From positions 1 through 43,901 of the forward strand of contig CAWBCI010000013.1 of assembly GCA_963787195.1 (NCBI GenBank): a stretch of DNA of 43,901 nucleotides. Direction: 5' to 3'. This document shows positions 8,758 through 16,751 of this stretch, piece by piece. The notes under the pieces are model-generated. The model had not been told where the DNA came from and made no database searches. It was given only the letters and a program-made list of their open reading frames with translations. This DNA comes from CAWBCI01 sp963787195 (lineage in GTDB: Bacteria; Bacteroidota; Bacteroidia; Bacteroidales; JAGOPY01). Position 1 is the stretch's first letter. Every line of letters starts with the position of its first letter. Both the position numbers and the translations under genes were made by a program.

Positions 8758-9492
8758 TTAAGCTGAAATAAGCATCACCTTTCTCCTATACAGACGATTG
8801 GCCGACTTAATCATTTTGTAAGCTTTCCAGCTTTTATCTTCCATACCATTCAGGATCTTCAGGGCCTCAGATGAATTCCCCAGTTCCCGGTGCATTTCAG
8901 CCAGCATCAATGTATCTTCCTCCGTAATAACAATAAAAATCTTTATCAAGTCCCGGAGATTCTCCTCAAATAATTTCCGCTGCCTCCAAAAAGATTTCTT
9001 TCTGCTTATCCGGTTCCTCACAAAACGGCTTAGATCACCGAATGAGCGCAGGCCTGAAAGTTGTTTAGCCAGTGAACTGTAATCCCGGATTAAATCATTA
9101 ATTGCCCACCAGAGCCTGATACGCAGGTAAATCTTCCTCTCAATGGTTCCGGCAAAACCATTCCTGATCAATTCATCATATAAAGCAATCAGATTCTCCG
9201 GAAAATCCTCCGTTTTGGTCATAGACAAATCCATAATATCTCCCGCCTTTTCCAGGTCTTTACTCAGAAGTTCATCGGTTTCAGGCAAGGCCATTGCATC
9301 TGCCCTCCAGAAAAGCTTATTACAAACTTTGCATAAGGCAATATCCCTGTCATTGCCGGTATATGGCTCCGAAACCATTTTTGCATCTGAGAAAATTGTT
9401 GACCTGTAGACCGTATAAGACATCAGATCATAATCATACAATTCAATGCCACAATGGGGGCATTTTATAAAAACCTTAGCAAATGTAGTCAT
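8758..9492 (-). CDS. Zinc-ribbon protein with helical (TPR-like) C-terminus, unknown function
   Basis: A 244-aa soluble protein. Two CxxC knuckles (C11/C14 in CPHCG and C54/C57 in CKVC) form a split zinc ribbon at the N-terminus. The rest is helical, and the end (LMLAEMHRELGNSSEALKIL) looks like one TPR. There is no signal peptide. It is divergent from the LPP20-like gene at 9612, and its other neighbour is the CsgG-like operon on the same strand after 160 bp. I do not recognise the family as a named one. A zinc-stabilised cytoplasmic adaptor is the most that can be inferred. Confidence 0.7.
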   Translation of the reverse strand: MTTFAKVFIKCPHCGIELYDYDLMSYTVYRSTIFSDAKMVSEPYTGNDRDIALCKVCNKLFWRADAMALPETDELLSKDLEKAGDIMDLSMTKTEDFPENLIALYDELIRNGFAGTIERKIYLRIRLWWAINDLIRDYSSLAKQLSGLRSFGDLSRFVRNRISRKKSFWRQRKLFEENLRDLIKIFIVITEEDTLMLAEMHRELGNSSEALKILNGMEDKSWKAYKMIKSANRLYRRKVMLISA

Positions 9493-9557
9493 ACAGCGAT
9501 TTGAGAGGTAAATTTATTAAAATCCTGTTAGTAAAATAACAGTTCCGTGAAATTCCC

Positions 9558-9565
9558 TATATTTG
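9558..9565 (+). promoter_or_regulatory. Candidate -7 box (TATATTTG) of the gene at 9612
   Basis: An exact match to the Bacteroidota TAnnTTTG -7 consensus, 46 bp before the start codon, giving a leader of about 40 nt. The -33 element is weak. Confidence 0.45.
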
Positions 9566-9611
9566 GGTAAAATTGACTATTAACCAGATTAATTAACCAA
9601 AACCATTACTC

Positions 9612-10253
9612 ATGAAATCATTCCTTTACACATTGTGCCTGTCCTTGGCAGTTTTATTCATCGCACCTGTTCAGGCCCAAAGCACCAAAGAAATTAAAAA
9701 AGATATCCACGCCAAGGCTATGAAAGAAGCCCGGAAGGAGTCGAAAAAGCTGACTAAGGAAGGCTTTGCCGTCAGCCCCGGACAACTACCCATGGACAAA
9801 CAGATCGAAGCCGTCTGGATTAAAAGGTATGAAAAAGATGATGAAGGCACTCCCATGTATTTCATAGCTGATTCCCGTTCGGTCGGGGAAACTCATGCCG
9901 CCGCCAAAATGCAGGCCTATGAACTTGCCAAGGTAAATCTGGCTGGTCAGATAGGAACTGAAGTGGCCGGGCTGCTGGAAACAACCGTTGCCAATTCCCA
10001 ATTAAATGCAGAGGACGCCGCCTCGGTTACCGAAACCGTGGGGACTTTCAAGTCGAAGGTAATCTCCGAAATGGGCCGTATCCTGACCCTATTTGAAGCG
10101 TCCAGGAATATTGATAAGAATACCGAGGTAAACGTGACCCTGGCTTACAGCCAGAAAACCGCCCTTGAAATGGCCAAGAAACTTATCCGTGAAGATCTTA
10201 GCACTAAAGCCAAAATCAACGCCGAAACTCTGGACAAGATCCTCGATTTCTAA
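9612..10253 (+). CDS. Exported LPP20-like protein
   Basis: A 213-aa protein with a signal peptide (cleavage near residue 22, VQAQ). A Lys-rich helix follows (residues 25-50), then an LPP20-like region (about 75-200) with the pattern A-x-A-x-A-x2-L-A-K-V-N-L-A-x-Q-I and a long helical end. It is the second LPP20-like protein in this segment, after the one at 5518-7326. It lies 31 bp before the large secreted protein at 10285, so the two are probably co-transcribed. Function unknown; an envelope or periplasmic location is inferred from the signal peptide. Confidence 0.65.
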   Translation: MKSFLYTLCLSLAVLFIAPVQAQSTKEIKKDIHAKAMKEARKESKKLTKEGFAVSPGQLPMDKQIEAVWIKRYEKDDEGTPMYFIADSRSVGETHAAAKMQAYELAKVNLAGQIGTEVAGLLETTVANSQLNAEDAASVTETVGTFKSKVISEMGRILTLFEASRNIDKNTEVNVTLAYSQKTALEMAKKLIREDLSTKAKINAETLDKILDF

Positions 10254-10284
10254 ACACGGCAAGTTGCCCTGAAAATTTTACTTT

Positions 10285-12903
10285 ATGGCCAGGATAATTA
10301 AAAAAATTAGCCTCTTCCTGATTTGTTGTCTTTTTCCTGCCTTGATTCGTGCTCAGACTTTTGATGATTTCAAAAATCAGATCAACGATAAATACAGCGC
10401 TTTTGAAGAAGATACCCGGAAGGCTTTTTCGGATTATGTCGAAAAGGTGGACAAGGAATTTGAGGATTATCTTCTGAAGAATTTCGGGGAATATAAGGCT
10501 GAAGCAGGGAATAACAGGAATAGCAACCCCAAACCAAAGCAAATTCCAAAGGCGAATGAGGAAAAAGGGGCTTTGACGACAGAACCCCTGAATATCCGGA
10601 AAACGGAGTCAGGCAGGGAAGATGCAGAGGGGCCTGTTCTCCCCGCCATCCGGAAAAATGAAGAAACAAACTTTGCCAAAGACAGGGCTACTTTTCAGTT
10701 TTTAGGAGGGCCTCTTTTCCTGGATTATGATAAAAAGATTAAGGCCGAAAGCCGGAAAACAAATTCGCCTGAAGCAATCAGTGCTTACTGGGCAGAACTC
10801 AGCAATACGAATTATAATCATCTTCTGTTCCAACTGGCTGAGTTAAAGTCGTCGATGAACCTGAACGACTGGGCCTATTATCTCCTGCTGAAAGAATTTT
10901 CGAAAGCGCTGTATCCGGCCGATCCCGACATGCAAAGTTCACTGATATGGTTCCTGATGAGCCGTTCGGAGTATAATGTCAGGATTGCATACAATGCCAA
11001 TGGTACCTATTTCCTGATGCCATCTGTTTATCCTTTGTATGAAACCGATTTCCTGAGGATAGGGAACCGGCAGTTTTACCTGGTCGACAGGACCGCTGAA
11101 CAGCTTTTTTCATTTGAGAAGGATTTTCCGGAGGCTGATCTGATCCCTGACCTTAGTATCAGGCGGCCCCTGAATATCCCCGAAAAAGCAGCTCATAAAA
11201 AATTCAGTTTCAACTTTGATGAGAAACCATATGAGGTAGATCTGGCTTATAACCTGAACCTGACCGGCTTTTACAGCAGTTTTCCTCCTGCCTCGGCTGA
11301 CTTATACTTCAACAGCATCCCTTCAGGGCTTACACGAAATTCGGTGAATGCCGCTTTCGGCCCCTTGCTAAAGGGAAAGACTAAGGAAGAGTCGGCCGCT
11401 TTCCTGCTTGCTTTCGTGCAGCAGGCTTTTGAATATAAGACCGATGAGGAAAGCTGGGGAAGGGAAAGATATTTCTTTCCGGAAGAAATACTGGAATATC
11501 CTTATGCCGATTGCGAAGACCGTTCGGTATTTTATTCCTGGCTGGTGACTGATCTTCTTGACATGGATGTGGTGGGCTTGTCCTTCCCGGGTCATATGGC
11601 CACGGGCATTAATCTCGACCCAAGGCCAGAAGGGGAATACTTTGCTTATGAGGGCAAGGATTATCTGATAGCCGACCCGACCTATACCGGAGCCCCTCCG
11701 GGGCTCCTCATGCCCCTTGTAAAGGGGCAGCCGGCCGAGATCATCCCGGTGATAAATAAAAGCGGCCTGGCTTCCATGAAGGACCGCCTCTGGGATATCG
11801 TCCGCTCGGGCGGAGGCTATCGCTCCGACCTGATGGAAGATGTTGTGATAGCTCCTTCGGGAAATGCTTATATCTGCGGCTATTTCATGAAAGATGCCGC
11901 TTTCGGTGACCTGAAACTACATTCGGATTTTGAAGGTAGGGATATGTTCATTGCTAAGTTTGATCCCGGGCTCCGGCTGGTCTGGGTGAAAAGCGCCACT
12001 GGCCCCGGAAATGATATGGCCTATAGTCTGGCCCTCGGTCCGCAAGGTGTGCTTTATGTTTACGGCAGCCTGGAAAATGATCTGAATTTCGGCGACCAGA
12101 CACTCAGCGCTCAAAATGCCCCGGATGTTTTCGTGGCCAGGTACAATCCGGACGGACAGGTTCTCTGGGCTTCAAAAGCCGGGATCGATAAACTTGACCA
12201 TAGCCTTGACTTTCTCTTCGCGGCTAGTTTCAACCCTCTCGGAGAAAAAATCATGGCTAAATTATATAACCATTCCGAGAATTTTGATAATTATGGTTTG
12301 GGACTGGATGAAGACGGAAATGCAATTATCACCGGCTCTTTCTTTGCTACCACCGGCTTAAGTTCAAACAGTTTTGTGAATTATGAAGCCGGGGCAGATT
12401 TTGATGCAGGCGAAAACCTCAAATCGGAGAATGACGCGCTGATCGGAAAACAATATGAGAAAACCATCGCGGGCCTTTTTGCCGCTTTGTATCTTCTGAA
12501 TGTAAACTCCCTTGAAATAAAAGGCGAAACGGTTCAAAAAGTGGTAGAAGAACACAGTGATAACTTTAAGGAATTATTTGACGAAAGTTATAAGAATTTT
12601 GGGAGGATGAATTTTCTGAAAAATGCATCAGGTATTATCCGCATCAAAACCAATGACGGAAAGCCGGCCTTGTTCGGAAATATACAGGTGGCTGATGAAG
12701 CCCGCATCAAAATTGTGAAATATGAAAGCGGTAACCTGAAAGTTGAGATCTTATCGGGCATTTATGCGGGCAGAGGTCAGAACCGCATCCCCATGAACAG
12801 TGTCAAATTGTACAAGGAAAACGGGGATCTGCTGCTTGATTTTGATGAAGATCACAGCCAGAAAAAACTGAATCTAAGGACTGAAATCCTGAAAATGAAA
12901 TAG
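10285..12903 (+). CDS. Secreted transglutaminase-like protein with beta-propeller repeats
   Basis: An 872-aa protein with a signal peptide (cleavage near residue 23) and a charged helical region (30-120). A transglutaminase-like core follows with a likely Cys-His-Asp triad: C410 (ADCEDRS), H437 (GHMATG) and D464 (IADPTY). Residues about 510-700 hold SBBP-like propeller blades with repeated patterns such as DMFIAKFDPG and DVFVARYNPDGQVLWASKAG. The C-terminus (about 715-872) is alpha/beta and unassigned. Members of this fold include proteases, peptide N-glycanases and transglutaminases, so the reaction cannot be stated. There is no T9SS sorting tail. It follows the LPP20-like gene and precedes the channel gene on the same strand. 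Confidence 0.65.
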   Translation: MARIIKKISLFLICCLFPALIRAQTFDDFKNQINDKYSAFEEDTRKAFSDYVEKVDKEFEDYLLKNFGEYKAEAGNNRNSNPKPKQIPKANEEKGALTTEPLNIRKTESGREDAEGPVLPAIRKNEETNFAKDRATFQFLGGPLFLDYDKKIKAESRKTNSPEAISAYWAELSNTNYNHLLFQLAELKSSMNLNDWAYYLLLKEFSKALYPADPDMQSSLIWFLMSRSEYNVRIAYNANGTYFLMPSVYPLYETDFLRIGNRQFYLVDRTAEQLFSFEKDFPEADLIPDLSIRRPLNIPEKAAHKKFSFNFDEKPYEVDLAYNLNLTGFYSSFPPASADLYFNSIPSGLTRNSVNAAFGPLLKGKTKEESAAFLLAFVQQAFEYKTDEESWGRERYFFPEEILEYPYADCEDRSVFYSWLVTDLLDMDVVGLSFPGHMATGINLDPRPEGEYFAYEGKDYLIADPTYTGAPPGLLMPLVKGQPAEIIPVINKSGLASMKDRLWDIVRSGGGYRSDLMEDVVIAPSGNAYICGYFMKDAAFGDLKLHSDFEGRDMFIAKFDPGLRLVWVKSATGPGNDMAYSLALGPQGVLYVYGSLENDLNFGDQTLSAQNAPDVFVARYNPDGQVLWASKAGIDKLDHSLDFLFAASFNPLGEKIMAKLYNHSENFDNYGLGLDEDGNAIITGSFFATTGLSSNSFVNYEAGADFDAGENLKSENDALIGKQYEKTIAGLFAALYLLNVNSLEIKGETVQKVVEEHSDNFKELFDESYKNFGRMNFLKNASGIIRIKTNDGKPALFGNIQVADEARIKIVKYESGNLKVEILSGIYAGRGQNRIPMNSVKLYKENGDLLLDFDEDHSQKKLNLRTEILKMK

Positions 12904-12947
12904 TATTCCGAATTCGACAATTATAATAGTATCTCTTAATCCTCCGG

Positions 12948-14788
12948 ATGAAAAAAAGTAAATATCTCTTCATCTCTTTATTCGCCTTAGTCTTGATCTG
13001 GGCACTCCTGCCGAAGCTTAGATTAATTGCTCAGGATGATGAGGAAGTTGAAGTAAGTGAAGCAGCAGCTACATCCGAAAAGCAGGTTGTCAGCCTGACG
13101 GAATTGCAGGATCTTTTGCTAAAAGGAAAGGGAGATGAAGTAGTTTTATCGGACCTGGATATAAGGCCCACTTCAGGGGATAGTAAACTGGCTGAGGAGA
13201 AGATATTCTTCTCAGTTTATGTACTGAAAACAGAAGGACAAAGCCCCAAAAGAATATCTTTCTACAACTGTGATTTCCATACCTCCGACAATTCGCCCAT
13301 CGTATTTCGTGACTGGATTTTTAAGAAGCTGAATTTTGTCGCCTGCAGTTCTGATGCGCCCCTGCTATTCGAAAATTGCAGCCTGGAAGGCAATTATCCC
13401 ATACATTTCGAGAATTGCAATTTTTTGAATGATCTTACTTTTAATAATACGGATAAAGAAATAAGAAAACTTGAAATCCTGAATTGCATATTCCACAAGA
13501 GCATGAACCTGGAGGCAAATGTTGGCAAGCTTGAAATCGGTCATTGCCGTTTTGAAGCCGATACTGCCAGATTCAGGGAGGAAGACGAGGAAAACACGCT
13601 TTATCAGCTCAATATGGCCGGTCAGTCCTATGGAGATGTGGATATTATTGAAGCCCGTTTCAATAATTTTTGCCTTCCTTTTCTCTTTTCAGCCGACCTG
13701 AGCGGATCTCAGATCTCCGGGCTCAACATCCTGAACAGTAAAATGAACAGCCTCAACCTGAGCAGGGCTACAGTTGAAAAGACTTTATTAATCGATTCCC
13801 TCGAAGTCACGGATTATATCGGGATACAGAACTTCGACTTCCCGGAGACAAATACCAATATTCCCTGGTACAACCTGGAAGGCCAGAAACTGGCAATATT
13901 CCAGTATGAACATGGCGACCGGATTATTCCCTACCAGGCAAAAAGCGATGAGCAGATCTCAAAGACCCTGATGTACAACGACCTGGTGAGCGCTTATAAC
14001 AAGCTCAACAGCATGTATCACAGCCGCGGAGATATTACATCCGCCAACGGTTCTTATGTCGAAATCAAAGACATAGAAACACGCCGGCAGAGATACCTTC
14101 TGAATACCCAGCCTTCCTTAAATATCTTAATTAATTATGAATTGAATATATTCCTCCGGAACTTTTCAGATTATGCCACTAACCCGGGAAAATCACTCCG
14201 GCAATCTTTTATTTTGATCCTCATCTTCACCTTTTTATATATGCTCACATTCAGTGAATGGGATAGGCTTGATTATGAATTCCATAAAAAAGAATATGAG
14301 AAATTTGTTTTCTATATTTCACATGAAATTAAAATCAGTTGCTGTTTATAAAAAAAATACTGATGAACAGGAGGAGCGGGACCGTTTCCGGATTAAGATG
14401 GCAGAAGATAAAAATATCCCGAGACTATTGAGACTCTTCGGTATATTGATTTCCAGCATGGGAAGTATGAGGGCCAGAGTAATTCCGGGCCTGCTGAAAT
14501 TTTTTGATTTCCAGCCCGGGGGCTGGTCAAATCTGAAAAAATCCAGAAAAACTAATCAATGGGCCTATAATTGGCCTGATCATCCTGATATTTATCATCT
14601 ATGTCTTTGTCACCAAATTCATCACCTCATTTCTTTTAAGCCTCAATTGCTTTGTAGTGGTGGGTTTCGGGGAATTGCCAAAAAAAGGGATAGCCATGTA
14701 CATCGCCATCGTAGAAGGCATCATAGGCTGGTCCTTGCTCACAATATTTACAATCACACTTCTCAGCCAGGTATTGCAGGGGGCCTGA
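12948..14788 (+). pseudogene. Beta-helix (pentapeptide-like) ion channel protein, broken by two +1 frameshifts
   Basis: Frame 1 (12948-14351) encodes a signal or anchor helix and then about 250 residues of irregular beta-helix repeats with recurring F-x-N-C and L-x-I-x-N/H-C patterns, as in pentapeptide-type solenoids. A linker and a membrane helix follow (about 405-425). It stops at 14351, but the protein clearly continues: a second frame (about 14335-14550) gives a cytoplasmic linker, and a third frame (about 14551-14788) gives a pore loop VVVGFGELP and a last helix EGIIGWSLLTIF. These are typical of two-helix potassium-channel (Ion_trans_2) domains. Removing one A at about 14331-14334 and one at 14547-14551 restores one reading frame of roughly 613 codons. 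Either a pseudogene or homopolymer sequencing errors. Confidence 0.75.
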
Positions 14789-14825
14789 TGATGCCTGAAC
14801 TCTTGAATTACTAAAATCAGTGCCT

Positions 14826-15650
14826 ATGACAAATTTTTTCATATCTCTTTTAATTCTCTCCTTTTCGGCATTTTTCATTGGCAGCGGGATAAGGTTTGGA
14901 TTAAGCGCTACCAGGAGTTTAGACGATTATTTCATTCAAAGGAGCGGCTCATCTTTCGGTGGATTTGGCTGGTATTTCCGTATCCCTTCAACAGTTGGCG
15001 CCCTTCCTGAATATTTCTTCTATCTTGTTATAGGTGAAAAGAATTATTTCAGGGCAAACTGGTGGCCTCTCAAAATTTCTTCCTTCTTATCCATAATGCT
15101 ATTCCTGGCTATTTTGAATAAGCGCGATGGGGTCTATGCTTATTATTCCCTGGATTATGTGCGGGAACATGGCATATCCGCCTTGTTTATATCTGACAAC
15201 TTTGTCTGGTTTTTAAATATGATCAGCCTGTTTTACCTCTCGCTTTTTACTCTGATAGTTATAGAAAGCATTCGCATGCACGGCATCTATTCACCCATCA
15301 GGATAATCTCCTACACTCTTCTCTCATTTCTGATGACAGATCTCACAATATTGGCCATATCACTCCTTGTATTCTTTGCATTTATTTATGTTGCATTCAA
15401 AATATTGAAATTCTTTTTCACTTCAAGGCGTTACAGGTACCGGAACAGTGTTTCAGGAGAAGAAGTAAAAGACGGATTTTTCAGGAAGGGATTTGCTGAA
15501 TTCAAAGTGCGTTTATATGCCTGGGAATCGGAATACAAATCAGATAAAAGGGAAACAATATCAAATAGCCGGGAGCTGAAAAAGAAAAGGAGAAGGCCGG
15601 ATATCAAAAGGATATATGGAGAAGATATACCAAAGCTAAAACCGGATTGA
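14826..15650 (+). CDS. Membrane protein of unknown function
   Basis: About 274 aa with five or six hydrophobic segments (near residues 4-25, 60-75, 85-105, 135-155, 170-210) and a very basic, polar C-terminal tail of about 65 residues ending in a Lys/Arg-rich stretch. I chose the ATG at 14826. A GTG two codons upstream is possible but less likely. It follows the broken channel gene by 37 bp and precedes the SUKH-TPR gene by 33 bp, so the three are probably one unit. No recognised catalytic motif. Function unknown. Confidence 0.6.
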   Translation: MTNFFISLLILSFSAFFIGSGIRFGLSATRSLDDYFIQRSGSSFGGFGWYFRIPSTVGALPEYFFYLVIGEKNYFRANWWPLKISSFLSIMLFLAILNKRDGVYAYYSLDYVREHGISALFISDNFVWFLNMISLFYLSLFTLIVIESIRMHGIYSPIRIISYTLLSFLMTDLTILAISLLVFFAFIYVAFKILKFFFTSRRYRYRNSVSGEEVKDGFFRKGFAEFKVRLYAWESEYKSDKRETISNSRELKKKRRRPDIKRIYGEDIPKLKPD

Positions 15651-15683
15651 GCTTTTTAATCACTAAGTTTTTAAATATTTTTT

Positions 15684-16739
15684 ATGAAGATAGAAGAAGT
15701 GCTTGGCTTACTGGATGAACTGATTAAAAGCGAAGAAAATTTTATTTGGGATTTCAATCCGCCCGCAGATGAAGATTTTATAAAACGGGTGGAAACTGCT
15801 TTCGGCATTATTCTACCCGAATCATATAAAACTTTCCTGAAAAGGCATAATGGAGGATATATCACAGGGATTCCCATGAAGACAGTGAAAGCCGGCATGG
15901 ATAAGGAAACTATAAGCTGGAACAGCGATGTATTCATGAGTATTGAAGAAATCCTTGAAAAATATGAGGATTGGAAAGATATGAATTGGAAGTTGATAGA
16001 TAAGTTCAAGGGAGCTTACCCTTATATTCCTTTTTGCAGCACAGCGGAACAGGAAGTTCTTGTATTTGTAAACCAGGGCAAGAGGCAGGAGGAATCGGCC
16101 GTCTATGATGCTTTCCATGAAGAACCTGTATCATGCTGGGGAATATTGAGTGAAAATTTTACTTCCTTCCTCGCGGAATATATTCGTTCAAAGGGCAAAC
16201 CAAACTTGCACAGCGAGCTTGAGGGAAACGCCGGACAATTGACCGATGAACTGAATACGAAAGAAAATCTACAAGAGAAAATTTTACGGGCCAGGGCTTA
16301 TCTTTCTTTTTATCCGGGACATTCTCTCTCTTATAATGAACTGGGAGAAGCTTACGAAAAGCTTGGGGACTACCCTTCTGCCATGGAAAATTATTCAAAA
16401 TGTATAGAAATGGACCCCAAATTTGGCTTCTACTATTATTGCCGGGGAAGACTGCTCATGAATCTTGGCAGATACCGGGAAGCACTTCCCGACCTGGATG
16501 CAGCAGCCATCCTGAAATCTGAAGATCCATTTTATCTCAACAGCAGGGCCGAGGTATTTATTAAACTGGGAAAGTGGGAACTGGCCCTGAAGGATTGCAA
16601 TAAGGCCATTTCCATTAATCCTAAATATATTTTCGCCTATTTTAACAGGTTTACTATTTATTTGCATTTGGATCAATGGCAAAAAGCAGAAGAAGATAAC
16701 CGCACTATCGATGAATTGATGGAAGAAAATGATTATTGA
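15684..16739 (+). CDS. SMI1/KNR4 (SUKH) domain protein with TPR repeats
   Basis: A 351-aa cytoplasmic protein. Residues about 1-175 fit the SMI1/KNR4 (SUKH-1) fold: FIKRVETAFGIILPESYKTFLKRHNGG is its hallmark, with the conserved LP-x-SYK and N-G-G, and a later IPFCS strand. Residues about 205-345 hold four TPR units (LGEAYEKLGDYPSAMENY, YYYCRGRLLMNLGRYREAL and following). SUKH proteins are often immunity proteins against contact-dependent toxins in bacteria, but many have other roles. No toxin gene is next to it, so immunity is not claimed. It converges on the AAA ATPase gene with only 12 bp between the stops. Confidence 0.85.
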   Translation: MKIEEVLGLLDELIKSEENFIWDFNPPADEDFIKRVETAFGIILPESYKTFLKRHNGGYITGIPMKTVKAGMDKETISWNSDVFMSIEEILEKYEDWKDMNWKLIDKFKGAYPYIPFCSTAEQEVLVFVNQGKRQEESAVYDAFHEEPVSCWGILSENFTSFLAEYIRSKGKPNLHSELEGNAGQLTDELNTKENLQEKILRARAYLSFYPGHSLSYNELGEAYEKLGDYPSAMENYSKCIEMDPKFGFYYYCRGRLLMNLGRYREALPDLDAAAILKSEDPFYLNSRAEVFIKLGKWELALKDCNKAISINPKYIFAYFNRFTIYLHLDQWQKAEEDNRTIDELMEENDY

Positions 16740-16751
16740 GCTGCTATCCTC

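Noticed and set aside
15684..16739. Toxin-immunity system around the SUKH gene
   Set aside because: No toxin-like gene adjoins it; the neighbours are a channel, a membrane protein and an AAA ATPase.
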